The notes: a model not told the origin generated them from the sequence alone. 64,000 nt of DNA from Mesobacillus sp. AQ2 (GCF_030122805.1 NZ_CP126080.1:1927001-1991000), one strand, 5' to 3'; counted from the stretch's first letter, positions 1 through 9,271 are shown. Numbers and translations: made by a program.

Positions 1-2
1 TT

Positions 3-869
3 AAAGCAGGGGAATTACAGGTCAATTTGGAAAAGCTGAATGCTTCAGGAACGAAAGTCCAGTTGTTCGCCATTTATGTACCCGAATCGGTCCATCCTGA
101 TTTGAAATTCGAGGCAGCACTTAGGATGGTAGATTTGTTCTATGAAAAGGTTCTATCGCCGAATCCCCAAATGAAGCTTGTGACTAACAGGGCAGAGATT
201 AATGACCTCACTGAACAAGAAATAGGTGCTGTCCTGACTCTTGAAGGTTGTGATGCCATTGGTCAGGATTTGTTGAAGCTGCGAACGCTGTTAAGGCTTG
301 GGGTGCGTTCCGTAGGATTGACGTGGAACTTTGGAAATTATTGCGCCGACGGGGCGTTAGAGGAACGGGGGGCAGGGCTGACGAGATTTGGCCGGCAGGT
401 TGTCCAGCTCCTGAATGAAACGGAAACAGCCTGTGATGTCTCCCATCTATCCGAGAGGGGGTTCTGGGATGTGCTGGAAGTATCAGACCGTGTGTTTGCG
501 TCCCATTCAAACAGTTATACGAAATGCCAGCATCCGCGGAATTTGAGGGACGAACAAATCAAAGCGCTGATCGATTTGGATTCTGTCATGGGCCTCACCT
601 TTGTCCCGGAATTTTTATCGGGTAAAAAGGAATCGGCATCGATTGATGATATAATCCGCCATCTGGAACATGTCTGTACTCTTGGAGGAGAAAATCATGT
701 AGGCTTCGGTTCCGATTTTGACGGTATAGAATTTACGGTGAAGAATCTATCGGGAAATGATCAATATGAGAACCTTTGGAACGAATTGCAAAAATATTAT
801 ACTGATATACAAGTCCGAAAGTTTCTTTTTGACAATATGGCGTCCAAACTTCCGTTGAAAAACAGCTGA
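3..869 (+). CDS. membrane dipeptidase (peptidase family M19), 5' end outside the window
   Basis: This is a zinc dipeptidase of the renal-dipeptidase family, which hydrolyses dipeptides. The reading frame is open from the first complete codon (position 3), so the N-terminus with the first metal-binding HxD motif lies upstream. The TTG at 27 is not a credible start. Visible family motifs are LTLEG (metal-bridging Glu), the DVSHLSE and ASHSNS histidine motifs, and the GFGSDFDG motif near the C-terminus. In several Bacillaceae, as I recall, this gene lies between spoVS and the korAB/miaB block, which fits the right-hand neighbours here. The family call is firm; the substrate is unknown. Confidence 0.85.
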   Translation, partial: KAGELQVNLEKLNASGTKVQLFAIYVPESVHPDLKFEAALRMVDLFYEKVLSPNPQMKLVTNRAEINDLTEQEIGAVLTLEGCDAIGQDLLKLRTLLRLGVRSVGLTWNFGNYCADGALEERGAGLTRFGRQVVQLLNETETACDVSHLSERGFWDVLEVSDRVFASHSNSYTKCQHPRNLRDEQIKALIDLDSVMGLTFVPEFLSGKKESASIDDIIRHLEHVCTLGGENHVGFGSDFDGIEFTVKNLSGNDQYENLWNELQKYYTDIQVRKFLFDNMASKLPLKNS

Positions 870-1151
870 AATCAATAGACACAACAGGTTTCAGTCCCTG
901 AATAAGAGGGCCAGAATGCAGGAAACTTAAAATATTTTAACAAATAAAAAAATATTCATATTTTCGTCAAGAATTATTCTGAAAGGGTTGCTTTTTTTTT
1001 CACATAGGTCTAGAATTGAAAGCGTTTAGTACCATCCATTTACTAGATTTGACAGGGGTTTTAGAGATACCCACTAAATTCTAGTGAATTACTTGGAAAA
1101 GTGCTACACTTAATAACGAAGCGTTTTTACATATCTAAAGGGGTGTAAGAG
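870..1151. other. intergenic region upstream of korA
   Basis: This region of 282 bp has no credible gene. A cre-like sequence TGAAAGCGTTTAGT lies at 1017-1030 and deviates from the CcpA consensus in its last two bases. An inverted repeat CACTA-N5-TAGTG lies at 1071-1085. A weak sigA-like pair TAGTGA, 17 bp, TACACT ends about 50 bp before korA. No clear terminator follows the dipeptidase gene. Confidence 0.4.
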
Positions 1152-2885
1152 ATGATCAATCAACTTTCATGGAAAGTTGGCGGACAGCAGGGAGAAGGAA
1201 TTGAATCTACCGGGGAAATTTTCTCTATTGCTTTGAACCGTCTAGGCTACTACTTGTATGGCTACCGTCACTTTTCATCACGTATCAAGGGCGGACACAC
1301 AAATAACAAGATTCGGGTAAGCACTACAGAGGTTCGATCTATTTCTGACGATTTAGATATTCTTGTAGCGTTCGATCAGGAAACGATCGATGTTAACTAC
1401 AAGGAATTGCATGAGAAAGGCGTCATTTTGGCTGATGCGAAGTTTGATCCTAAAAAGCCAGAAGATACTCAAGCTGCATTGTATGCGGTTCCATTTACGG
1501 AAATAGCTACTGAACTTGGAACATCTCTTATGAAGAACATGGTCGCGATTGGTGCGACAAGTGCAATCCTTGACTTGGACATCCAGGTTTTCGAGGAAGT
1601 CGTCCAGGAAATCTTCGGACGCAAAGGACAACAGGTTGTCGATAAAAACATGGAAGCCATTAAAGCTGGCTACGAATATACGAAGGAACAATTGTCGGGC
1701 GCCGAGACGATGCAGCTTGAAAAGGCTGATGGACAGAAACGTCTGTTCATGATCGGCAATGACGCAATCGCAATGGGTGCAGTAGCAGGAGGCTGCCGCT
1801 TTATGGCTGCTTATCCAATCACGCCTGCATCAGAAATCATGGAATATCTGATCAAGAAGCTGCCGGCTCTTGGCGGAACTGTCATCCAGACAGAAGATGA
1901 AATTGCTGCTGCTACAATGGCAATCGGTGCCAACTATGGCGGAGTTCGTGCGATTACAGCATCTGCGGGTCCTGGCCTTTCTTTGAAAATGGAAGCAATC
2001 GGCCTTGCCGGAATCACTGAAACTCCGATCGTTATCGTTGATACACAGCGTGGCGGTCCATCAACAGGTCTTCCTACTAAACAGGAACAATCAGACCTTA
2101 TGGCAATGATCTATGGAACGCACGGCGAAATCCCTAAGATTGTCATGGCTCCAAGTACGGTCCAGGAAGCATTCTATGATGCAGCTGAAGCATTCAACCT
2201 TGCTGAAGAGTATCAATGCCCTGTTATCGTCCTGACTGACCTTCAGCTTTCACTTGGAAAGCAAACAGTCGAGCCGCTTAATTTTGATAAAGTGGAAATC
2301 CGCCGAGGCAAGCTGGCGACAGAAGAACTTCCTGAAATTGAGAATAAAGGGTACTTCAAGCGTTATGAAGTAACTGAAGATGGTATTTCACCTCGTGTCA
2401 TTCCAGGCATGAAAAACGGAATCCACCACGTTACTGGTGTTGAGCATGACGAAACAGGAAAGCCTTCAGAATCTGCTGCGAACCGCATTGCCCAAATGGA
2501 TAAGCGTTTCCGCAAAATCAGCAATCTGAAGTTCGATACGCCAATCCATAAAAATGCTCCGCATGAGGAAGCTGATCTCTTAATCGTAGGTTTCAACTCT
2601 ACTAGAGGTGCAATCGAAGAGGCAATGGGAAGACTGGAGAAGGATGGTTTGAAAGTAAACCATGCTCATGTACGTTTGATCCACCCATTCCCTGCCGATG
2701 AAATGATGCAGCTTGTAAATTCTGCTAAGAAAGTGGCAGTTATTGAAAACAATGCGACAGGACAACTTGCGAACATCATGAAGATGAATGTCGGAGGACA
2801 CGAGAAGATCCACAAGATCCTCAAGTATGACGGAAATCCATTCTTGCCGCAGGAAGTCCACACAAAATGCAAGGAGTTGTTCTAG
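1152..2885 (+). CDS. korA: 2-oxoacid:ferredoxin oxidoreductase, alpha subunit (gamma-alpha fusion)
   Basis: This is the large subunit of a two-subunit 2-oxoacid:acceptor oxidoreductase. The complex decarboxylates a 2-oxoacid, most likely 2-oxoglutarate, with CoA and reduces ferredoxin. The 577-residue length is typical of gamma-alpha fusions. The gamma domain is at about 1-185 and begins VGGQQGEGI. The alpha (pyrimidine-binding) domain begins near 200 and carries YPITPASE, the family's YPITPSSE-type signature. The ATG follows an AAGGGGTG ribosome site. The stop is separated from korB by one base, so the two are co-translated. Substrate choice is inferred from annotation habit and cannot be read from sequence. 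Confidence 0.93.
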   Translation: MINQLSWKVGGQQGEGIESTGEIFSIALNRLGYYLYGYRHFSSRIKGGHTNNKIRVSTTEVRSISDDLDILVAFDQETIDVNYKELHEKGVILADAKFDPKKPEDTQAALYAVPFTEIATELGTSLMKNMVAIGATSAILDLDIQVFEEVVQEIFGRKGQQVVDKNMEAIKAGYEYTKEQLSGAETMQLEKADGQKRLFMIGNDAIAMGAVAGGCRFMAAYPITPASEIMEYLIKKLPALGGTVIQTEDEIAAATMAIGANYGGVRAITASAGPGLSLKMEAIGLAGITETPIVIVDTQRGGPSTGLPTKQEQSDLMAMIYGTHGEIPKIVMAPSTVQEAFYDAAEAFNLAEEYQCPVIVLTDLQLSLGKQTVEPLNFDKVEIRRGKLATEELPEIENKGYFKRYEVTEDGISPRVIPGMKNGIHHVTGVEHDETGKPSESAANRIAQMDKRFRKISNLKFDTPIHKNAPHEEADLLIVGFNSTRGAIEEAMGRLEKDGLKVNHAHVRLIHPFPADEMMQLVNSAKKVAVIENNATGQLANIMKMNVGGHEKIHKILKYDGNPFLPQEVHTKCKELF

Positions 2886-2886
2886 G

Positions 2887-3753
2887 ATGGCGACTTTTAA
2901 AGAATTTCGCAATAATGTAAAACCAAACTGGTGCCCAGGCTGCGGAGACTTCTCTGTACAGGCAGCGATGCAGCGTGCTGCTGCTAACGTTGGTCTTGAA
3001 CCCGAAGATCTGGCCGTCATTTCAGGTATTGGCTGTTCTGGCCGTATCTCTGGATATATCAATTCTTACGGTTTCCACGGAATCCATGGCCGCTCACTTC
3101 CAATCGCACAAGGTGTGAAGATGGCGAACCGTGATTTAACGGTTATCGCTTCCGGTGGTGACGGGGACGGTTTCGCGATCGGTATGGGACATACTGTCCA
3201 TGCGATCCGCCGTAACATCAATATCACTTACATTGTCATGGACAACCAGATTTATGGTCTGACAAAGGGACAAACTTCTCCGCGTTCGGCAGCTGGATTC
3301 AAGACAAAATCAACACCTGCTGGTTCCATCGAGCAAGCTATTTCCCCTATGGAACTGGCTTTGACAGCTGGTGCTACTTTTGTGGCACAAAGTTTCTCAA
3401 CTGACCTGAAAGACTTAACTGCCCTGATTGAAGCAGGTATTAAGCATGAAGGTTTCTCGCTGATCAATGTCTTCAGCCCTTGTGTAACTTACAACAAGGT
3501 AAACACATATGACTGGTTCAAGGAAAACTTGACAAAGCTGAGCGACATTGAAGGTTATGACCCGTCAAATCGTGAAGCGGCTATGCAGACTTTGATGGAA
3601 CATAAAGGTTTGGTTACTGGCCTAATCTATCAAAATACAGAGCAAAAATCTTATCAGGATCTGGTTAGCGGTTATTCTGAAACTCCGCTTTCAAAAGCAG
3701 ACCTTAAGCTTGACCAGGCTCATTTTGATAAGCTTGTTGCTGAATTCATGTAA
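2887..3753 (+). CDS. korB: 2-oxoacid:ferredoxin oxidoreductase, beta subunit
   Basis: This is the thiamine-diphosphate subunit that pairs with KorA, 288 residues from the ATG at 2887. A longer open frame begins upstream inside korA, but the ATG at 2887 is better: it lies directly after the korA stop, and the protein then starts MATFKEFRNN, as in homologues. NWCPGCGDF near residue 15 gives the CxxC of the [4Fe-4S] cluster, and GDGDGFAIGMGH is the ThDP/Mg motif. A strong terminator follows, so korAB is a bicistronic unit. Confidence 0.93.
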   Translation: MATFKEFRNNVKPNWCPGCGDFSVQAAMQRAAANVGLEPEDLAVISGIGCSGRISGYINSYGFHGIHGRSLPIAQGVKMANRDLTVIASGGDGDGFAIGMGHTVHAIRRNINITYIVMDNQIYGLTKGQTSPRSAAGFKTKSTPAGSIEQAISPMELALTAGATFVAQSFSTDLKDLTALIEAGIKHEGFSLINVFSPCVTYNKVNTYDWFKENLTKLSDIEGYDPSNREAAMQTLMEHKGLVTGLIYQNTEQKSYQDLVSGYSETPLSKADLKLDQAHFDKLVAEFM

Positions 3754-3772
3754 TAAATCTGCACATTGCAAT

Positions 3773-3808
3773 AAAACCCCAATCATCATGGATTGGGGTT
3801 TTATTTTT
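3773..3808 (+). terminator. intrinsic terminator after korB
   Basis: A perfect 12-bp stem AAAACCCCAATC (3773-3784) pairs with GATTGGGGTTTT (3791-3802) around a 6-nt loop and is followed by T residues. Confidence 0.93.
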
Positions 3809-4108
3809 CAGTAAGAGTATGAAACTGAAAACTTGCGAAATGATTTATAGTGATAAGTATCACTACTATAATGACAGTTATAAGGTAATATGATTGAGTC
3901 GGCTTTTTTTACCGTGAATGCTGTATTTCCAATGCATACTATTGTTTTCATTGATTCAAGAGTTTATACTATTATAATGTGTATATTTAATAATTTCAGG
4001 GTAAAATATCGCCCTTTTTGCAAGTAGAATGCAGTTCAGTATGCTTCCCAGGAAAAATTACCGGGAATCTATGCTGCCTGCAAGCTTTCTATTGAAAGGA
4101 GATCTGTC
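3809..4108. other. intergenic region upstream of miaB
   Basis: This is 300 bp without a gene. It holds an AT-rich dyad AGTGATA-AG-TATCACT at 3849-3864 directly before a TATAAT at 3867-3872. That would place a 7-2-7 dyad in the -35/-10 spacer of a possible promoter, but no good -35 hexamer is visible. The ribosome site GAAAGGAG lies just before the miaB ATG. Confidence 0.35.
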
Positions 4109-5653
4109 ATGAACGAAAATCAACGCCTGGAAGGACAGCAAGTACAAACTGAAAATTCTTCGGACAAAAAATCCAGCAAGGATTATAGCAAGTACTTTGA
4201 AACAGTATATACTGCTCCTTCTTTGAAGGATGCGAAAAAGCGCGGAAAAGAAGAGGTAAAGTACCATAAGGACTTCGACATCCCACAAGAATTCATCGGG
4301 ATGGGAAAAGGCCGCAAATTCTATATCCGTACGTATGGGTGCCAGATGAACGAACATGACACTGAGGTCATGGCTGGTATTTTCCTTGGGTTAGGCTATG
4401 AGCCTACTGACAGTGTCGAGGATGCAAATGTCATCCTGCTGAATACATGCGCAATCCGGGAAAACGCTGAAAACAAGGTGTTCGGTGAACTTGGTCATTT
4501 AAAGCATCTGAAACGTGAAAAACCGGATCTGCTTTTGGGTGTATGCGGCTGTATGTCACAGGAAGAATCTGTCGTCAATAAAATCCTGAAAACCTATAAC
4601 CAGGTTGATATGATTTTTGGTACGCATAATATCCATCGCCTGCCGAATATTCTCCAGGAAGCATACATGTCCAAAGAGATGGTCGTGGAAGTTTGGTCCA
4701 AGGAAGGGGATGTCATTGAAAACCTTCCTAAGGTACGCCGCGGCAATATCAAGGCATGGGTTAACATTATGTATGGCTGCGATAAATTCTGCACATACTG
4801 CATCGTTCCTTATACACGGGGCAAAGAGCGAAGCCGCCGTCCGGAAGATATCATCCAGGAAGTACGCCAGCTTGCGGCACAGGGCTATCAGGAAATTACC
4901 CTGCTGGGCCAGAATGTAAACGCATATGGAAAAGACTTCTCAGATATTAAATACGGACTGGGAGACCTGATGGATGAAATCCGTAAAATCGATATCCCGA
5001 GGATTCGATTCACTACGAGCCATCCACGTGACTTCGATGATCACTTGATAGAAGTCCTGGCAAAAGGCGGAAACCTGATGGACCATATCCATCTTCCTGT
5101 GCAATCAGGTTCTACCGATGTATTGAAAATCATGGCCAGGAAGTATACGCGTGAACAATACCTTGAACTTGTACGCAAGATTAAGGCAGCCATTCCGAAT
5201 GCCACTTTGACAACGGATATCATCGTCGGATATCCGAATGAAACGGATGAACAATTCGAGGAGACATTGTCACTCGTCCGTGAGGTTGGCTATGAATCAG
5301 CGTATACCTTCATCTACTCTCCAAGAGAGGGAACTCCAGCAGCGAAAATGCAGGATAATGTTCCTATGGAAGTGAAAAAGGAGCGTCTTCAGCGTCTGAA
5401 TGCACTTGTGAATGAACAGTCTGCCCAGTCGATGAAGAAGTATCAAGATCAGATTGTTGAGGTACTGGTCGAAGGCGAAAGCAAAAACAATCCGGATGTA
5501 CTTGCGGGATATACAAGCAAGTTGAAGCTCGTCAATTTCGTAGCTCCTAAGTCGGCAATCGGCAAAATCGTCAAAGTAAAGATCACAGATGCAAAAACAT
5601 GGTCTTTAAACGGGGAAATGGTAGAAGAAAACGAACCAGTTGAGGTGAAGTAA
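4109..5653 (+). CDS. miaB: tRNA-2-methylthio-N6-dimethylallyladenosine synthase
   Basis: This radical-SAM methylthiotransferase adds the 2-methylthio group to i6A37 of tRNAs reading UNN codons. It has 514 residues with the Bacillus-type N-terminal extension of about 65. The UPF0004 domain carries the auxiliary-cluster cysteines in [17 protein letters not shown] and GVCGCM. The radical-SAM triad is CDKFCTYC, and a TRAM domain ends the protein. The substrate-providing enzyme MiaA is encoded 24 kb downstream. The start has a GAAAGGAG site. ricA begins two bases after the stop, as in B. subtilis. Confidence 0.97.
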   Translation: MNENQRLEGQQVQTENSSDKKSSKDYSKYFETVYTAPSLKDAKKRGKEEVKYHKDFDIPQEFIGMGKGRKFYIRTYGCQMNEHDTEVMAGIFLGLGYEPTDSVEDANVILLNTCAIRENAENKVFGELGHLKHLKREKPDLLLGVCGCMSQEESVVNKILKTYNQVDMIFGTHNIHRLPNILQEAYMSKEMVVEVWSKEGDVIENLPKVRRGNIKAWVNIMYGCDKFCTYCIVPYTRGKERSRRPEDIIQEVRQLAAQGYQEITLLGQNVNAYGKDFSDIKYGLGDLMDEIRKIDIPRIRFTTSHPRDFDDHLIEVLAKGGNLMDHIHLPVQSGSTDVLKIMARKYTREQYLELVRKIKAAIPNATLTTDIIVGYPNETDEQFEETLSLVREVGYESAYTFIYSPREGTPAAKMQDNVPMEVKKERLQRLNALVNEQSAQSMKKYQDQIVEVLVEGESKNNPDVLAGYTSKLKLVNFVAPKSAIGKIVKVKITDAKTWSLNGEMVEENEPVEVK

Positions 5654-5654
5654 G

Positions 5655-6092
5655 TTGGCAAAATACAATAAAGATGACATTATCGAACGTTCAAGAGAAA
5701 TCGCACGAATGATTGCTGAAACAGAAGAAGTGGACTTTTTTAAGCGTGCTGAAGCACAAATTCATGAGAATGAAAAAGTAAGAACGCTTATTTCTTCTAT
5801 AAAAGGTCTTCAAAAACAAGCTGTAAACTTCCAGCATTACGGAAAAACAGAAGCTTTGAAAAAGACCGAGGAAAAAATCGCTTCCTTAGAAGCGCAGCTT
5901 GACGCAATTCCGGTAGTACAGGAATTCAAGCAATCCCAGATCGATGTAAATGACTTGCTGCAGATGGTCGCAACGACTATTTCTAATACTGTTACAGATG
6001 AAATCGTTGTATCAACCGGAGGAGATATCCTCCGCGGCGAAACCGGCGCTTCACTCCAGAACGGAGCAAGCTGCCACACCCACGAACATTAA
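5655..6092 (+). CDS. ricA: RicA (YmcA), Y-complex subunit regulating RNase Y
   Basis: This protein has 145 residues and a TTG start. It belongs to the YlbF/YmcA family. In B. subtilis RicA joins RicF and RicT in an Fe-S-containing complex that directs RNase Y maturation of mRNAs and is needed for competence, sporulation and biofilm formation. The sequence is mostly helical, has the family motif STGGDILRGETG near the end, and keeps a C-terminal cysteine (SCHTHEH), the position linked to cluster binding in the family. It is tightly coupled to miaB and followed by a terminator. Confidence 0.92.
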   Translation: MAKYNKDDIIERSREIARMIAETEEVDFFKRAEAQIHENEKVRTLISSIKGLQKQAVNFQHYGKTEALKKTEEKIASLEAQLDAIPVVQEFKQSQIDVNDLLQMVATTISNTVTDEIVVSTGGDILRGETGASLQNGASCHTHEH

Positions 6093-6110
6093 ATCACTAG
6101 TTAAAACAAG

Positions 6111-6138
6111 GCACCTGTTTATAGCAGGTGTCTTTTTT
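6111..6138 (+). terminator. intrinsic terminator of miaB-ricA
   Basis: The stem GCACCTG (6111-6117) pairs with CAGGTGT (6125-6131), followed by six T. It ends 9 bp before dispersed repeat R1 copy 1. Confidence 0.8.
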
Positions 6139-6146
6139 ATGGAAAA

Positions 6147-6373
6147 GGCTCTGTTAAACAGGACAGTTAATATGCGTTCCGGGTGCTTCGCTTTCCGCTG
6201 AGCCTTCACGTTGCTTTGCTCCAGCGGGGCCTCACTTTATCAGCTTCGCCCGCAGAATATTGAGAACCTTCCTCGAACTCGCCAACGCATGAGGAAAAAT
6301 TCGGAGGAGTCTACGCGCCTTCCACTACATACAATCAACAGGTGTAAAACCAATATTGAACTTTAACAGAGCC
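6147..6373 (-). repeat. dispersed repeat R1, copy 1 (227 bp, inverted relative to copies 2 and 3)
   Basis: The element is bounded by a perfect 12-bp terminal inverted repeat, GGCTCTGTTAAA at 6147-6158 and TTTAACAGAGCC at 6362-6373. Read on the minus strand, its interior matches copies at 23876 and 55075, including CCTGTTGATTGTA, GTGGAAGGCGCG, AGACTCCT and GGCTCAGCG. It is shorter than copy 2. No coding capacity is apparent. The size and ends resemble a MITE or a structured repeat. Confidence 0.85.
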
Positions 6374-6627
6374 ATGCGAAAAAGAGCTTTCCGTCTACAA
6401 GTGCAAAACATTATTTTGCTTTCTTTTTCAGGTTTCTCACTATAAATGGACTCCAGTGAATGCTCAAATGAATTACCCATCATCTTTCATCAATCGGGAA
6501 CATTCATCGCCTGTGGGCATACAATGAACTATGCCTAAATTTTTAACAGCGGTTCTAAAATTAATCGCACACTAGTCTAATATCACGCATAGGATGAATT
6601 GAAAAAGATTGAGGAGGTTTCGCTCGC
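6374..6627. other. intergenic region upstream of cotE
   Basis: The stretch has no gene. GCAAAA-CATTA-TTTTGC at 6402-6420 is a small hairpin. CATAGGATG at 6588-6596 resembles the CATA-type -10 of the mother-cell sigma factors (sigE/sigK), which drive cotE in B. subtilis. I see no convincing -35 partner, so the promoter assignment is tentative. Confidence 0.3.
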
Positions 6628-7170
6628 ATGGGAGATTACAGAGAGATTATCACGAAAGCCGTCGTAGCGAAAGGACGTAAATTCACACAGTCCAATCATA
6701 CGATCAACCCAGCGCATCATCCAAGCAGCATTCTTGGCGCTTGGGTCATAAACCATAAGTACAAGGCAAAGAAAGTAGGGAAAGTGGTTGAGGTAAACGG
6801 GTCCTACGAAGCCAACATCTGGTACTCCTTTGATGATAATACAAAAACAGAAGTAGTCACGGAGAAAGTAACTTACTGCGATGTCATCAAGCTTAAGTAC
6901 CGTGATCCAGATTGCATGGATGACCATGATGTGCTCGTTGAAGTCCTTCAGCAGCCTAACTGCATCGAAGCGGTCATTTCGCCAAATGGCAACAAAATCA
7001 TCGTTCACGTCGAAAGGGAATTCCTGGTCGAAGTCATCGGTGAAACCAAGGTTTGTGTCGTCACTCACCCAGGCGGATGTGACTGTGACGAGGACGAGTG
7101 GGGTCACGGAGTCGATGACGATGAATTTGAAGACTTGAACCCAGACTTCCTGCTTGGTGAGGAAGAATAA
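6628..7170 (+). CDS. cotE: spore coat morphogenetic protein CotE
   Basis: CotE is the mother-cell protein that assembles the outer coat around the forespore. It has 180 residues (B. subtilis, 181) and begins [16 protein letters not shown], as in the family. A very acidic C-terminal tail ([18 protein letters not shown]) is the region known to recruit other coat proteins. It lies between ricA and mutS as in B. subtilis, but here 14 kb of extra genes separate it from mutS. A GAGGAGG site lies 11 bp before the ATG. Confidence 0.96.
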   Translation: MGDYREIITKAVVAKGRKFTQSNHTINPAHHPSSILGAWVINHKYKAKKVGKVVEVNGSYEANIWYSFDDNTKTEVVTEKVTYCDVIKLKYRDPDCMDDHDVLVEVLQQPNCIEAVISPNGNKIIVHVEREFLVEVIGETKVCVVTHPGGCDCDEDEWGHGVDDDEFEDLNPDFLLGEEE

Positions 7171-7175
7171 CATCG

Positions 7176-7208
7176 AACTAGGAAGCTTCTACTTCCTAGT
7201 TTTTTTTT
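7176..7208 (+). terminator. intrinsic terminator of cotE
   Basis: The 10-bp stem AACTAGGAAG (7176-7185) pairs with CTTCCTAGTT (7192-7201) and is followed by a run of T. Confidence 0.93.
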
Positions 7209-7215
7209 ACGCAAT

Positions 7216-7267
7216 AAACAGGCAGCAGCTACCCTGTAAGGTAACCCGGGGTCGCTGCTGCCTGTTT
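7216..7267 (-). terminator. long hairpin, probable terminator of the convergent polyferredoxin gene
   Basis: A perfect 14-bp stem AAACAGGCAGCAGC (7216-7229) pairs with GCTGCTGCCTGTTT (7254-7267). It lies just after the minus-strand stop at 7280. The T tract on the minus strand is weak. Confidence 0.7.
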
Positions 7268-7279
7268 TCGTTCATGTAT

Positions 7280-8191
7280 TTATAAGAAGAAATTCGGTTT
7301 TTCAACAGAGCTGCAAATTGGACATAATTCTGCTGCTCTCCAGGAATGGAAGGGAGTATGGCATTTTTGGCAGTTAGTTTTGATGACCGGGAATCTCTCT
7401 TCATCACTTTTATGGACTTTAGGGAAGATTTGCACTGATTTTTCTCTGCATATGTCACTGCAAAGACGGCAGCCGCTGCAGTTATGATCCGTAAGTTTCA
7501 ATGAATCATCAACAAGGCGGAATACATCAGAGGGACAAATCGCAAAACATGCCTCGCATAATGTACAATCCTCTTGATTCAACTTTACCTCATAAAATGA
7601 CCAACCTTTAAAAAGGTTCGAGGTTTTGAAGCTGCTTTCATTGAACCGCCATTTGATTGGAGTCATAGAAGAAAGAACGGTCTTTTTGCTGTCTGAAGTA
7701 AGCTTGGCAAAAAAGGCACGTCTTGATATCAGGAGCTGATCTCCTATATCTAATTCAACTTTATTTACGAGGGATAGTGGCTCAAATTCCATTTTCGCGA
7801 GCAGTTCATTTGTCCGCTTGACTTTCTCCTTTAGCTCCTCGCACATCAATGGATCATGGACGCGTCGTATTCCTTTCTTATGATAATAAAGAAGTTCAGT
7901 GACAGTAGGTAAAGCAGAACCATTCTCCAATAAAATATGATTTTGGATGATTCTCCTTGGTGGTGACTGTCCTTTAATCGCCTGTACCGGGCAAATCGTG
8001 ATACAGACACCACAAGTCGTGCATGATTGTTTGCTAATATTTATTTCGCCATTTTCCACACGTATGGCTTCTGTGGGGCATTCGTCTATGCAGGCTGTAC
8101 AGGAACTCATGTGACTGATTTTTCTTGTACAGGAGGAGGAAATCTCCAATTCATAACTCAAGCTTTCAATCCAATTGCCAATCAGCGACAT
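7280..8191 (-). CDS. polyferredoxin: two 2[4Fe-4S] modules plus a C-terminal zinc-ribbon-like motif
   Basis: This 303-residue protein starts at an ATG preceded by GAGGTGACC. The N-terminal module (about 20-75) has SCTACIDECP and CTTCGVCITICP. A linker of about 130 residues has no cysteine motif. A second module (about 210-265) has CTLCEACFAICP and CSGCRLCSDIC. The tail carries CQKC and CPIC, spaced like a zinc ribbon. It has no signal peptide, so it is cytoplasmic. It is transcribed divergently from the TorD-like/molybdoenzyme operon, so a role in electron transfer or in maturation of that enzyme is plausible but inferred. I do not recognise a named family. Confidence 0.8.
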   Translation of the reverse strand: MSLIGNWIESLSYELEISSSCTRKISHMSSCTACIDECPTEAIRVENGEINISKQSCTTCGVCITICPVQAIKGQSPPRRIIQNHILLENGSALPTVTELLYYHKKGIRRVHDPLMCEELKEKVKRTNELLAKMEFEPLSLVNKVELDIGDQLLISRRAFFAKLTSDSKKTVLSSMTPIKWRFNESSFKTSNLFKGWSFYEVKLNQEDCTLCEACFAICPSDVFRLVDDSLKLTDHNCSGCRLCSDICREKSVQIFPKVHKSDEERFPVIKTNCQKCHTPFHSWRAAELCPICSSVEKPNFFL

Positions 8192-8500
8192 TGAAGGTCA
8201 CCTCAACATTCATTTTTACTACACTACCATTCTACGATTAAAGTCTTTTAAAAAAGTCGTGTTCGCCAGAAATTCATATAGATGTTAAGGAATGTTCACA
8301 AAACCTCTAGCACAAATATAGAAAAAAAGCAGGTTAGAGCGGACTTAGCACAGTGTATGGCGGGAAGGTCAATGAAAATCTTCCAGTCTTATTAGGTGAA
8401 ATCCTTCACATACTAAAAGGCTATTCTCCACAGAATGTTTGTTGTTTCACAAACTTGCTTGAAATATAGTGAAGATGTAATCGAAAGGTGGTGTAACCAG
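8192..8500. other. divergent regulatory region between the polyferredoxin and torD-like genes
   Basis: This is 309 bp without a gene. It holds the dyad GTTTGT-N6-ACAAAC at 8437-8454, with the 5/6-nt spacing typical of CRP/FNR-family sites but not the FNR consensus. An in-frame ATG at 8435 overlaps this dyad. I take it as upstream of the true start because the good ribosome site is at 8486-8492. No strong sigA promoter stands out. Confidence 0.35.
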
Positions 8501-9118
8501 ATGATTGAGTCAATCGAAAAGAGAGCCGGAACTGCGGTGGTTTTTAACATTATTGCAGACTTATATAAGCCGCCTGTTTTGGAGACCTGGAAAGAGATGG
8601 AGCAAAACCATTTACTGAAAAGGCTAGAGTTACTGGCCAGGGATTTATATGGTTTTGAATCTTCATTAGACGGGATCTTGCCTGATGACTTTGAACAATT
8701 ATGCAAAATACATAAAAAGGCGATCGGGTCAGCAGAAGAGAAAGCCGTCCTTCCGATAGAGTCGCTATATAAACCGTGGACCCAGGATGAAACTTGTACT
8801 CTTCCATTTGCTCGGGAAAAAGGCTACCTGCAAGGTGATCCGGCCCTGCACATTACCTTCCTCTTAAATGAACTGAAAATGGAAATTCCAATGCAGTACA
8901 AAGGCATTCCCGATCATATATCCATTCTGCTTGAGCTGGCAGCATACTTCATCGAACATGCTCCTGAAAAATTCAGCAGAGAGTTCATTGAGGATCACCT
9001 GGACTGGCTGAGTGAATTTGAAATAAAACTTAAAGAAAAATCGATCCATTCTTTCTATGAAGGGATTACTCGTTTTTTAATAAAAGTTATTGAAGCGCAG
9101 CAGAAAATGGATAATTAA
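8501..9118 (+). CDS. TorD/DmsD-type molybdoenzyme chaperone
   Basis: This 205-residue all-helical protein has the TorD-family N-terminal pattern (RAGTAVVFNIIADLYKPP) and the later LPFAREKGYLQGDPALH region. Such chaperones hold Tat-dependent molybdopterin oxidoreductases until the cofactor is inserted. The start at 8501 is chosen because GAAAGGTGG lies 8 bp upstream; an in-frame ATG at 8435 has no site. It lies directly upstream of a Tat-signal molybdoenzyme, which it probably serves. Confidence 0.8.
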   Translation: MIESIEKRAGTAVVFNIIADLYKPPVLETWKEMEQNHLLKRLELLARDLYGFESSLDGILPDDFEQLCKIHKKAIGSAEEKAVLPIESLYKPWTQDETCTLPFAREKGYLQGDPALHITFLLNELKMEIPMQYKGIPDHISILLELAAYFIEHAPEKFSREFIEDHLDWLSEFEIKLKEKSIHSFYEGITRFLIKVIEAQQKMDN

Positions 9119-9142
9119 AAAGGTCTGCAACATAAGGTGGTG

Positions 9143-9271
9143 ATGCTTTCGGTGCGAGCAATGAGACGATTGCAAAGAGGGAAGGCTGGGTTTGATCTGT
9201 TCAAGGTTTGTGAAGCAGCCTGCCTGACTGAAGGCGGAAAAGGGTCAAGAGAAAAAGGAGGGCTAGTATAA
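9143..9271 (+). CDS. possible 42-residue leader peptide or small protein coupled to the molybdoenzyme
   Basis: The ATG at 9143 has AAGGTGG just upstream. The frame reads MLSVRAMRRLQRGK, then FKVCEAACLTEGG, and ends at a TAA whose last A is the first base of the next gene's ATG (TAATG). It fills most of the 152-bp gap between the chaperone and the molybdoenzyme. The pieces that argue for a gene are the ribosome site, the stop-start overlap and the CxxxC motif. I do not recognise a family, and it could be chance. Confidence 0.4.
   Translation: MLSVRAMRRLQRGKAGFDLFKVCEAACLTEGGKGSREKGGLV

Noticed and set aside
870..1151. riboswitch upstream of korA
   Set aside because: No compact conserved helical junction is visible; only a small dyad and a weak cre-like site.
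2788..2886. 33-codon N-terminal extension of korB
   Set aside because: It overlaps korA fully, and the ATG at 2887 lies directly after the korA stop and matches homologue starts.
5950..6201. 83-codon ORF running from ricA into repeat R1
   Set aside because: Out-of-frame overlap with ricA, a terminator inside it and no ribosome site.
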